Of a stretch of 9,554 bases of DNA, positions 1 to 5,973 are shown in pieces. The position numbers were made by a program, and so were the translations under genes. The notes under the pieces were generated by a model. The model made no database searches, was not told the origin of the DNA, and was given only the letters and a program-made list of their open reading frames with translations. The DNA is from VGRF01 sp964460485 (lineage in GTDB: Bacteria; Myxococcota_A; UBA9160; UBA6930): positions 1-9,554 of the forward strand of contig CAYWRY010000147.1 in the NCBI GenBank assembly GCA_964460485.1, in the 5' to 3' direction. Position 1 is the stretch's first letter, and each line of letters starts with the position of its first letter.

Positions 1-1027
1 CCTCGAGGCGCGCGAGGCCAGCGCCCAGGCAGAAGTGCACGCCGAAGCCGAAGCCCAGGTGCCGCGCGCCCGCGCGGTCGAGGCGGTACTCGTCGGCGGC
101 GGGGAACTCGCGGGAGTCGCGATTCGCGGCGGCGAAGGAGACGAGCACGCGGTCGCCCGCGGCGATGCGCACGCCGTGCAGCGTGACGTCCCGCGTCGCG
201 TCGCGCGCGAGATTCTGTACCGGGCTGTCCCAGCGCACCGTCTCTTCGAGCGCGTCGGCGGCGAGGCGCGGCTCGTCGCGCAGGCGCTTCCAGAGATCCG
301 GCCGCCGCGAGAGCACGTGGAGCTGGTTGCTGATCAGGTTCGTCGTCGTCTCGTTGCCGGCGACGAGCAGCAACAGGCAGAACGACTCGATCTCGGTCTC
401 GCTGAGCTTGCGGCCGTCGATCTCCGCGGCGAGAAGGGCGCTCACGAGGTCGTCCCGCGGCTCCGCGCGCCGGCGTGGGATCACCTCCTCGCGGAAGTAG
501 GCGACCATCTCCAGCGCGGCGGCCAAGAGGCCCGGCTCGCGGGGCCTCTCCATCAGCGCCACGAGCGCGTCCGACCAGCGCCGGAAGTCGGCGCTGCGCT
601 CGGGTGAGACGCCGAGCATCTCCGAGATCACGATCACGGGCACCGGGATCGCGACGCGCGGCACGAGGTCGAACGCGCGCCCGGGCAGCGCCTCCAGCAA
701 CTCGCGCACCAGCGCGCGGATGCGCGGCTCGCTCTCGGCGACGCGCCGCGGCGTGAAGGCGCGGCTCACCAGCGCGCGGAGCTGGTCGTGCAGGGGAGGG
801 TCGGTGGTGGCGAGCGACGGCACGCCCTCCTGCGGCCCCGCCGGATTCTGCCCGCGCGCGTTGCTGAAGGTGGCGTGGTCGCGCAGCACCTCGAGCGCGT
901 CCGCGAAGCGCGACACGACGAAGTTCCCGAAACGCGGCTCGCGGTAGACGGGCGCATGCTCGCGCAGCCACGCGTACGTGGGATACGGATCTTCGTGAAA
1001 CTCCGGCGTGAACAGATCCGGCTGCAT
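1..1027 (-). CDS. Cytochrome P450, bacterial soluble type, C-terminus cut by window edge
   Basis: Heme-thiolate monooxygenase, expected to hydroxylate a small hydrophobic substrate with electrons from a ferredoxin and reductase; no redox partner gene is visible here. My minus-strand translation gives 342 residues from the ATG at 1027-1025, preceded by GGAGG (1033-1037) with 5-base spacing. Landmarks are the I-helix oxygen-activation motif AGNETT (residues 223-228), the K-helix ExxR (E262-T-V-R265) and the heme loop FGFGVHFCLG with the axial cysteine at residue 333. Only part of helix L and the C-terminal 50-60 residues expected for a roughly 400-residue family member are missing. There is no signal peptide or membrane anchor, so it should be cytosolic. 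It is transcribed away from the dehydrogenase trio. The CYP subfamily and substrate are not recognisable by eye. The family call is very secure; the link to the neighbouring beta-oxidation genes is inference. Confidence 0.96.
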   Translation of the reverse strand, partial: MQPDLFTPEFHEDPYPTYAWLREHAPVYREPRFGNFVVSRFADALEVLRDHATFSNARGQNPAGPQEGVPSLATTDPPLHDQLRALVSRAFTPRRVAESEPRIRALVRELLEALPGRAFDLVPRVAIPVPVIVISEMLGVSPERSADFRRWSDALVALMERPREPGLLAAALEMVAYFREEVIPRRRAEPRDDLVSALLAAEIDGRKLSETEIESFCLLLLVAGNETTTNLISNQLHVLSRRPDLWKRLRDEPRLAADALEETVRWDSPVQNLARDATRDVTLHGVRIAAGDRVLVSFAAANRDSREFPAADEYRLDRAGARHLGFGFGVHFCLGAGLARLE

Positions 1028-1311
1028 GCGCGCCTCCGATCCCGCCGAGCATGCCGCAGCTTCGACGGGGACGTTGTTGGACGAAAACGTCGAGAGGCCG
1101 GGGACGTTCTTGGACGAAACGCCGTTCGCGGCGCCCTCCGGCCCACTCGACGCAACGCGCGGCCCGCCGAGCGCCGTGGCCCGAGCCAAGCGCCGCGAGC
1201 CGCTCGCCACGCCGCGCGGATCAGCGGCGGCCCAGCCGCCCGCTGCACCGCCGAGCGCCGCGCCCCGACGCCGCCCCCGCTCGATGTAACGTGCTCGCCT
1301 CGGAGGCCCGC
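1028..1311. other. Divergent intergenic region between P450 and dehydrogenase trio
   Basis: These 284 bases separate two divergent genes and should hold both promoters. The part nearest the P450 (1033-1037) is its ribosome binding site. Bases 1067-1119 hold two direct repeats listed separately. From about 1125 the sequence is almost pure G+C without visible structure. GGAGG at 1302-1306 is the ribosome binding site of the gene starting at 1312. An in-frame ATG at 1051 keeps the downstream frame open, but its translation is Arg/Pro-rich and unlike any acyl-CoA dehydrogenase start, so I treat it as non-coding. I cannot point to a convincing -35/-10 pair or operator. Confidence 0.7.
1067..1119. 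repeat. Pair of 20-base direct repeats, period 33
   Basis: GGGGACGTTGTTGGACGAAA at 1067-1086 recurs as GGGGACGTTCTTGGACGAAA at 1100-1119, differing at a single base, with similar bases just beyond (AACG and CG). The first copy also contains an inverted repeat, GACGTT (1070-1075) and AACGTC (1086-1091), with a 10-base loop. The sequence is visibly less GC-rich than its surroundings. It could be a regulator site in two copies between divergent genes, or the remnant of a small dispersed REP-like element. No other copy was noticed in the window. Confidence 0.75.
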
Positions 1312-2391
1312 ATGTTCGACTTCTCCCTCCCCGACGAGCTCGCCCTCGTCGTCGACACGACGCGCGAGCTCGGGCGCGCGCACCTCGCGCCCCACGCGCG
1401 CGACGCGGAGGCCGCCCGCGGCGTCTCCCCCGACGTCGCCGCGCGCTTCGCCGAGACGGGCCTCGCGACGCTCGAGCTGCCCGCGTCCCTCGACGGCGCC
1501 GGCCTCGGCGCCCTGGCGCGCGCGCTGGTGAACGAGGAGCTGGGCGCCGCGGATCCCGGCGCCGCGCTCGCCCTCGACCCGCTCGGCCCCGCGCTCTACG
1601 CCGTGCTCGAAGCCGGCGGCGAAGCCGCGGTGCGCGACCACCTCGTGCCGCTCCTCGCGCACCCCGGCTCGCGCGCCCTGCTCGTCACCGCCCGCGACGT
1701 GCGCCTCGAGGCGCGCGGCGACCGGCTGCGCGGCGTGGTGCCCTGGGTGCCGGCGGATCGCGCCGACCTGCTCGTCTATGCCACGGACGACGAGGTCGTG
1801 CTCGCGCGCGAGGGCATCGCCGCGAAGCCCGTGAGGGGCGCGGGCCTGCGCGCCGCGGGCGCGAGCGAGCTCACCGTCGACGCGCCCGTCGTCGCGCGCT
1901 TTCTCGACGGCGAGGCGGTGGGCGAGGCGCTCGCGCGCGCGCGCCTCTACGCGGCCTCGCTCCTGCTCGGCGTGCTGCGCCAGGCGGCGGAGGCCTCGCG
2001 CACGTACGCGATGAGCCGCATCGCCTTTGGTCGGCCGATCGCGCACCACCAAGCGCTCGCGTTCCTGATCGCCGACATGCGCACCGCCGTCGACGGCGTT
2101 CGGGTGCTGATCCAGGAAGCCGCGTGGCACCTCGACGAGGGCAACCCGGCCGAGTCGCTCGCCGCCGCCGCCTTCGCCGAGGCGATCGAGGCTTCCACCT
2201 TCGTCGGCCCGAACGGCATCCAGATCTACGGCGGCCACGGCTTCATGCAGGACTACCCGGTCGAGAAGCACATGCGCGAAGCCCGCGCGCTGGGGCTCTT
2301 GTTAGGCGGCTACGACGCCGCGCGCGAGGACGCCGGCGCGCACCTGTGCGCGACCGGCGCGCCGGTGACGCTGTCGCTCGGAGAGCGCTGA
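1312..2391 (+). CDS. Acyl-CoA dehydrogenase-family subunit lacking the catalytic glutamate
   Basis: A 359-residue protein of the FAD-dependent acyl-CoA dehydrogenase fold. The start at 1312 is set by GGAGG at 1302-1306. The C-terminal half is typical: R236 and FGRPI (239-243) with Q247, which in the family contact FAD across the dimer, then IYGGHGF (305-311) and DYPVEK (314-319). Two features are not typical. The TEPxxGSD substrate/flavin motif of the middle beta domain is absent (residues about 120-195 are degenerate). The position normally holding the catalytic base in YEGT is L331, within L-L-L-G-G (329-333). Its stop overlaps the next dehydrogenase's start by one base, as expected for partners made in equal amounts. 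In actinobacterial alpha2beta2 FadE complexes one subunit likewise lacks the base, so I infer a non-catalytic or FAD-shaping partner of the downstream protein. The fold is secure; the pairing is inference. Confidence 0.92.
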   Translation: MFDFSLPDELALVVDTTRELGRAHLAPHARDAEAARGVSPDVAARFAETGLATLELPASLDGAGLGALARALVNEELGAADPGAALALDPLGPALYAVLEAGGEAAVRDHLVPLLAHPGSRALLVTARDVRLEARGDRLRGVVPWVPADRADLLVYATDDEVVLAREGIAAKPVRGAGLRAAGASELTVDAPVVARFLDGEAVGEALARARLYAASLLLGVLRQAAEASRTYAMSRIAFGRPIAHHQALAFLIADMRTAVDGVRVLIQEAAWHLDEGNPAESLAAAAFAEAIEASTFVGPNGIQIYGGHGFMQDYPVEKHMREARALGLLLGGYDAAREDAGAHLCATGAPVTLSLGER

Positions 2392-3647
2392 TGGACTTCA
2401 CGATCGACAAAGACGCCTACGAGCGCCTCGAGCGCGTGCGCGCGCTCGGCAAGACGCACATCCGACCGCTGGGGATCGAGGCGGACAAGCTCGGCCGGCC
2501 CGTTCCCCCCGATCACGAGTACTTCGAGCTGCTGCTGAAGGCAGGCCTCGGTCGCACGCGCTGGGTTCCACCGGAAACGATCGAGCGATCCCAAGCGGCG
2601 CAGACCGCCTCGCGCGGCGAGCCGCAGCGGGGCGACCGCCGGCCGACGGGCGAGGCAAGACAGGTCGGTCAATCCCGGAACGGCATCCACATCGCCGAGG
2701 AGCAGGCCTACTGGGATCGCGGCGTCTCGACGGCCACGCCCGGCCCGGGCATGAGCGAGCCGGCGATCCTCTCCATGGGCAGCGAAGACCAGAAGCGCCG
2801 CTTCCTCGGCCCCTTCGTGAACCCCGAGAAGCCGCGCTGGGGCGCCTTCGCGATGACCGAGCCCGGCGCGGGCTCCGACGTCTCCGCGATCCGCGCGAGC
2901 TGCGTGAAGGACGGCGCGCACTGGATTCTGAACGGCGAGAAGTCGTTCTCCGGCAATGCGTCGCGCGCCGACTGGATCCTCGTCTGGGCGACGACCGACC
3001 CGACGCTGGGTCGCGCCGGCCACCGCGCCTTCATCGTCGAGAAGGGCACGCCCGGCCTCGGCAACTTCAAGATCGAAAAGAAGATGGGCATCAAGGGCTA
3101 CGAGTCGACGTCCTTCACACTGCAGGACGCGCGCGTGCCGGCGGAGAACTTGTTAGGTGGGGAAGGGCACTACGCCTCGCGCGCCGGCTTCAAGGGCGCG
3201 ATGAAGACCTTCAACGCCACGCGCCCGATGATCGCGGCCCACGCCGTCGGCATCGGCCGCGCCGCGCTCGACGAGGCGCTCGCCTTCGCGCGCGAGCACG
3301 ACCGCCTCGGCGACCCGCGCGTGCGCGACCGCCTCGAGCGCATCGCGCGCAAGCTGCGCATGGCGCGCCTGCTCACGCTGAAGGCCGCCTGGCTCGCCGA
3401 CCACGAGCTGCCGAACATGGTCGAGGCGTCGATGTGCAAGGCGCTCGCGCCAACGGTCGCCTACGAGGCCGCGAGCCTGGGCATGGAGTTGTTGGGCACC
3501 TTCGGCGCGCGCGGCGATCACTTGATCGAGAAGCTGTTTCGCGACGTGAAGGCGATGGACATCGTGGAGGGCACCGGGCAGATCCAGCGCATCGTGATGG
3601 CGCGCCACCTCGTGAACCTCCCCAACGACACGCCGGGCGTGCGATGA
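2391..3647 (+). CDS. Acyl-CoA dehydrogenase, catalytic subunit, with odd internal insert
   Basis: FAD-dependent enzyme expected to introduce an alpha-beta double bond into an acyl-CoA, passing electrons to an electron-transfer flavoprotein. It has 418 residues from the ATG at 2391, which overlaps the upstream stop (TGATG); GGAGAG at 2380-2385 is its ribosome binding site. The middle-domain motif MTEPGAGSD lies at 155-163. The catalytic glutamate is E393 in VEGTGQIQR, the medium-chain-type position. The C-terminal helices are complete. Between the N-terminal helices and the helix starting IHIAEEQ (99-105), residues about 62-98 form a polar segment rich in Arg, Gln, Gly and Ser that looks foreign to the fold and is encoded by inverted-repeat-rich DNA (2574-2684). 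The segment may be a natural long loop of this subfamily. The gene is probably the active partner of the upstream subunit. Its substrate is unknown. Confidence 0.95.
   Translation: MDFTIDKDAYERLERVRALGKTHIRPLGIEADKLGRPVPPDHEYFELLLKAGLGRTRWVPPETIERSQAAQTASRGEPQRGDRRPTGEARQVGQSRNGIHIAEEQAYWDRGVSTATPGPGMSEPAILSMGSEDQKRRFLGPFVNPEKPRWGAFAMTEPGAGSDVSAIRASCVKDGAHWILNGEKSFSGNASRADWILVWATTDPTLGRAGHRAFIVEKGTPGLGNFKIEKKMGIKGYESTSFTLQDARVPAENLLGGEGHYASRAGFKGAMKTFNATRPMIAAHAVGIGRAALDEALAFAREHDRLGDPRVRDRLERIARKLRMARLLTLKAAWLADHELPNMVEASMCKALAPTVAYEAASLGMELLGTFGARGDHLIEKLFRDVKAMDIVEGTGQIQRIVMARHLVNLPNDTPGVR
2574..2684 (+). repeat. Inverted-repeat-rich, in-frame insert-like segment inside the dehydrogenase
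   Basis: This stretch encodes residues about 62-98 of the second acyl-CoA dehydrogenase and contains several short inverted repeats: GATCG/CGATC (2579-2583/2586-2590), GCGG/CCGC (2595-2598/2605-2608), CGGC/GCCG (2615-2618/2621-2624), and GCCTCGC/GCGAGGC (2607-2613/2650-2656). GACCGCC occurs twice, at 2603-2609 and 2634-2640. The frame stays open and the product is hydrophilic. The boundaries are estimates from where the protein stops and resumes looking like its family. No target-site duplication is evident. It may be an in-frame palindromic element comparable in concept to Rickettsia RPEs, or simply a variable loop with GC-biased codons. Confidence 0.4.
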
Positions 3648-4447
3648 GCGAGCCCGCAGTCCTCTACGAGACGAGCGACGGCGTCGCCGAGATCACGCTG
3701 AACCGCCCCGAGAACCGCAACTCGATGACGCCCGACGTGCTGGCGGGCCTCGCGGACGGCGTCGCGCGCGCGAAGGCGGACGCGGACGTGCGCTGCGTGA
3801 TCGTGACCGGCCGCGGCAAGAGCTTCTGTGCGGGCGCCGACTTCCGCGCGCGCGACGCGGCGCCCGCTGGGGGCGGCGCCCCGTCCCCCTACGTCGCGCC
3901 CCACGAGCGCTCCTACAACACCTACGCGCCGTTTCTCTCGCTGCTGGATCTCGAGGTGCCGACCATCGCCGCGATGAACGGTCACGCGATCGGAGGCGGG
4001 CTCGGCCTCGCGATCGTGTGCGACCTGCGCGTGGCGGCGACCGACGCGAAGTACGGCGCCAACTTCGTGCGCCTCGGCCTGCACCCGGGCATGGCGAATA
4101 CCTACATCCTGCCGCGCTTGATGGGCGTTCCCAACGCAGTCGAGCTGTTGCTCACGGGCCGCCTCGTCGACGGCGCCGAGGCCGCGCGCCGCGGCCTCGC
4201 GCACTACGCCGTCGCGGCCGAGCAGGTGCTCGGGAAGGCGCGCGAGCTCGCGCGCGAGGTCGCGAGCGCCGCGCCGCTGGCGGTGCGCTGGACGAAGCGC
4301 TCGATCTATCAGGGGCTCGCGTGGGATCCGAAGACCGCCGCGCGCCACGAAGGCCTCGTGCAGTCGCGGACCATGGAGACCGAGGACTTCCGCGAGGGGA
4401 CGAGAGCGCTGCTCGAGAAGCGGGAGCCGAGGTTCCGGGGGCGCTGA
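3644..4447 (+). CDS. Crotonase-fold (enoyl-CoA hydratase/isomerase family) protein lacking both hydratase glutamates
   Basis: A 267-residue cytosolic acyl-CoA-binding protein of the crotonase superfamily. The start ATG at 3644 overlaps the preceding stop by four bases (ATGA); no separate ribosome binding site is evident, implying translational coupling. The fold is clear from LNRPENRNSM (19-28), the first oxyanion-hole loop FCAGADF (61-67) and the second, NGHAIGGGLGLA (112-123). The two acids that hydrate enoyl-CoA in rat mitochondrial hydratase (E144 in GGGCE, E164 in GQPEI) align by eye with G121 and F141, so both appear to be missing. The family's CoA thioester-binding and enolate-stabilising geometry seems intact. 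It could be an isomerase, thioesterase or hydrolase using other residues, or a non-catalytic acyl-CoA carrier such as M. tuberculosis EchA6. Position after a dehydrogenase pair suggests it handles their enoyl-CoA product. Confidence 0.93.
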   Translation: MSEPAVLYETSDGVAEITLNRPENRNSMTPDVLAGLADGVARAKADADVRCVIVTGRGKSFCAGADFRARDAAPAGGGAPSPYVAPHERSYNTYAPFLSLLDLEVPTIAAMNGHAIGGGLGLAIVCDLRVAATDAKYGANFVRLGLHPGMANTYILPRLMGVPNAVELLLTGRLVDGAEAARRGLAHYAVAAEQVLGKARELAREVASAAPLAVRWTKRSIYQGLAWDPKTAARHEGLVQSRTMETEDFREGTRALLEKREPRFRGR

Positions 4448-4451
4448 CGGA

Positions 4452-4488
4452 GTCGCGGGGTGCGCCCAACGAGCGCCCCGGCCGCGAC
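4452..4488. terminator. Hairpin filling the gap between convergent genes
   Basis: The 43-base gap between the crotonase stop (4447) and the stop of the minus-strand small protein (4491) is nearly all one inverted repeat. GTCGCGG (4452-4458) pairs with CCGCGAC (4482-4488); inside, GG (4459-4460) can pair with CC and GCGC (4462-4465) pairs with GCGC (4473-4476) around a 7-base loop, with small bulges. A hairpin between convergent stops is the expected place for a two-way terminator. Neither side has a run of T, so termination may be Rho-assisted or the hairpin may protect the transcript 3' ends. Confidence 0.55.
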
Positions 4489-4490
4489 GT

Positions 4491-4946
4491 CTACTTCTTC
4501 CCTGCCGGCTTCTTGCCTGCCGACTGCTTCCGCGTCTTCCTTCGCCGCAGCGCGGGCTTCGCCGCTTTCTTCTTCGGCGCAGCGCGTTTCACCTCCGTGA
4601 AGAAATCGGCGCGCGGCGTCATCGTCGGGTCGTACACCGGCTCGCTGAGGTCGACGCGATACTTGTTGTTGTTCGCGCCCGCGAGCCCGATCTGCCCGAG
4701 CGCCGTGCGCATGTTCAAGTAGTTCGCGTGCTGGAAGTGCGCGGCGAGGCTCGCCTCGTCCTCCCAGCGCTCGTAAACGCAGATGCGACCCGCGACGCAG
4801 GGATCGGGCGCGAACAAGTAGGCGTGGCAGCCCGCCTCCTCGTCGCGCGTCTTCTGCTGGAGCGCGGTGGCGATGCGCATCGCCTCGTCGCGCTTGCTCG
4901 GATCTGCCAGGTCGATGGTACCAGCGATGATGATCTGCTTGGGCAT
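4491..4946 (-). CDS. ABM-fold (antibiotic biosynthesis monooxygenase-like) small protein with basic tail
   Basis: A 151-residue protein starting at the ATG 4946-4944, with GAGGAG (4958-4953) six bases upstream and overlapping the end of the LLM gene. Residues 1-110 look like a dimeric alpha+beta barrel (ABM) domain: beta strand QIIIAGTI, a helix over 18-37, strand ICVYERW (55-61) and the helix with EDEASLAAHF (62-71), a layout common to ABM quinol-monooxygenase-like proteins. Members range from cofactor-free oxygenases to proteins of unknown role. The last 33 residues (119-151) are 16 Lys/Arg with Ala and Pro, like the tails of histone H1-like proteins, and are not part of the ABM fold. The tail could bind nucleic acid, membranes or acidic partners. 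It is the last gene of the minus-strand operon, 10 bases after the LLM gene. The fold assignment is good; the activity is unknown. Confidence 0.85.
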   Translation of the reverse strand: MPKQIIIAGTIDLADPSKRDEAMRIATALQQKTRDEEAGCHAYLFAPDPCVAGRICVYERWEDEASLAAHFQHANYLNMRTALGQIGLAGANNNKYRVDLSEPVYDPTMTPRADFFTEVKRAAPKKKAAKPALRRRKTRKQSAGKKPAGKK

Positions 4947-4956
4947 GGAGTTCTCC

Positions 4957-5919
4957 TCACTTCCCCGCCAGCCGCGCGACGACCGGCGCGAACGCCTCCA
5001 TCGCGGCGTCGCCGACGGTTACGTAGCTGATGCCGTACTGCTCGCGGCGGCGCTGGAGCTCGTTCGTCACCGCGTCGACGCTGCCGAACAGGCCGTGCGG
5101 GTGGCGCAGCATTTCTTCCTTGCTGAGCCCCATCGCCTGGCCCATGCCGGCGGCGATCGCCTCGGCTCCGTCCTGTACGAACGTGAAGTAGGCGCCGATC
5201 TCGAGCTCGAGCTTCTCGAAGCGCGTGCCGGCGGCTCTCTTCACCCAGGCGACCTTCTGCGCGGTGGCGTCGGCCGTCCCGCTGCCCACGCCGTCCGGTC
5301 CGATCGCGCCGGCGCGGTTGTTGAAGTTGAAGCTCACGATGTCGGCCTCGCGGCCCGCGAGCGAGAGCACGCGCTCGCCGCCGCCGCCGATCATCAGCGG
5401 CGGGAACGGGCGCTTCGGCGCGCCGGCGAAGCCGGAGTAGCGGAGCTGGCGGCCCTCGATCTTCACGGGCTCGCCCGAGAAGAGCTGGCGGAACGCGCCG
5501 ATCGCCTCTTCGAGGCGCGCGATGCGCACGCCCGGGCGATCCATGGGGATGCTCATCGCCGCGTACTCGGCGGTGATCCAGCCGGCGCCGAGCCCGAGCT
5601 CGAGGCGGCCGTCGGAGAGCAGGTCGATGGTGGCGGCCTGCTTCGCCAGCACGACGGGGTGCTGGTAGTCGATGCAGAACACGCGGCAGCCGACCTTCAG
5701 CGTCGTGGTCGCCTCGGCCGCGCTCATCATCGCGGGTACGGCGGCGAGCTCCTGAATCGGGTGGTTGCTCTTCGTCATCGCCTCGCCGGGGCCGACGACG
5801 TGATCGGCGAGATGGATCGCCGAGTAGCCGAGCGCCTCCGCACGCTTCGCGCGCTCGCGCCACTCCTTGCCGGACTTGGCGCTGAACGACTGGACGGCAA
5901 AGCGGAACGGTCTGGGCAT
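4957..5919 (-). CDS. LLM-class flavin-dependent oxidoreductase, probably F420-type
   Basis: A 320-residue luciferase-like TIM-barrel protein, expected to transfer hydride or activate oxygen using coenzyme F420 or FMN. I place the start at the ATG 5919-5917 because GAGGAG (5930-5925) sits five bases upstream and the protein then begins PRPFRFAVQSF, a typical first strand. The frame stays open 16 codons further, into the palindrome, giving an implausible leader. Family features are AEALGYSAIHLADHV (27-41), the DLLSDGRLELGLGAGW core (99-114), the helix after DRPGVRIARLEEAI (127-140) and the glycine-rich IGGGG (177-181), which in the family lies near cofactor phosphate. It resembles the group named after MSMEG_2516 (TIGR03621) from memory; this was not searched. 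The upstream palindrome separates it from the amidase; the ABM gene follows by 10 bases. An F420 preference would imply F420 biosynthesis elsewhere in the genome. Confidence 0.92.
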   Translation of the reverse strand: MPRPFRFAVQSFSAKSGKEWRERAKRAEALGYSAIHLADHVVGPGEAMTKSNHPIQELAAVPAMMSAAEATTTLKVGCRVFCIDYQHPVVLAKQAATIDLLSDGRLELGLGAGWITAEYAAMSIPMDRPGVRIARLEEAIGAFRQLFSGEPVKIEGRQLRYSGFAGAPKRPFPPLMIGGGGERVLSLAGREADIVSFNFNNRAGAIGPDGVGSGTADATAQKVAWVKRAAGTRFEKLELEIGAYFTFVQDGAEAIAAGMGQAMGLSKEEMLRHPHGLFGSVDAVTNELQRRREQYGISYVTVGDAAMEAFAPVVARLAGK

Positions 5920-5931
5920 CGATTCTCCTCG

Positions 5932-5970
5932 AAAGTGACCCTTTGGGGTCTGACCCCAAAGGGCCACTTT
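5932..5970. repeat. 39-base near-perfect palindrome, REP/MITE-like, copy 1
   Basis: AAAGTGACCCTTTGGGGTC (5932-5950) is followed by one central T and then the inverse complement GACCCCAAAGGGCCACTTT (5952-5970): 18 of 19 pairs match. It lies three bases beyond the amidase stop and directly abuts the LLM gene's ribosome binding site. In RNA it would form a very stable hairpin between the two operon genes, able to act as an attenuator, processing signal or partial terminator. A diverged copy with the same core is at 8515-8548, so it behaves like a dispersed element. Palindromes with a GGGGTCAGACCCC core recur in many Gram-negative genomes, in my recollection often alongside REP-associated transposases; none is present here. 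Confidence 0.88.
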
Positions 5971-5973
5971 GGC

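Noticed and set aside
1067..1119. Direct repeats as a minimal CRISPR array
   Set aside because: Only two units with a 13-base spacer and no cas genes; unit and spacer lengths do not fit.
1051..1311. Upstream in-frame start at 1051 for the first dehydrogenase
   Set aside because: It would add 87 Arg/Pro/Ala-rich residues spanning the direct repeats, and GGAGG before 1312 fixes the real start.
766..2271. Long minus-strand open frame of about 500 codons across the P450 start and first dehydrogenase
   Set aside because: Its translation is Arg/Gly/Ala-rich with no family resemblance, and it is antisense to well-supported genes; long spurious frames are expected at this GC content.
2301..3158. 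GTTAGGC (2301-2307) and GTTAGGT (3152-3158) match the integron attC core GTTRRRY
   Set aside because: Both lie inside well-conserved coding sequence encoding Leu-Leu-Gly, no complementary core or attC stem is nearby, and no integrase or cassette structure is present.
5920..5967. Upstream in-frame start for the LLM gene at 5967
   Set aside because: It would translate the palindrome; the 5919 ATG has an ideal GAGGAG and gives a normal family N-terminus.
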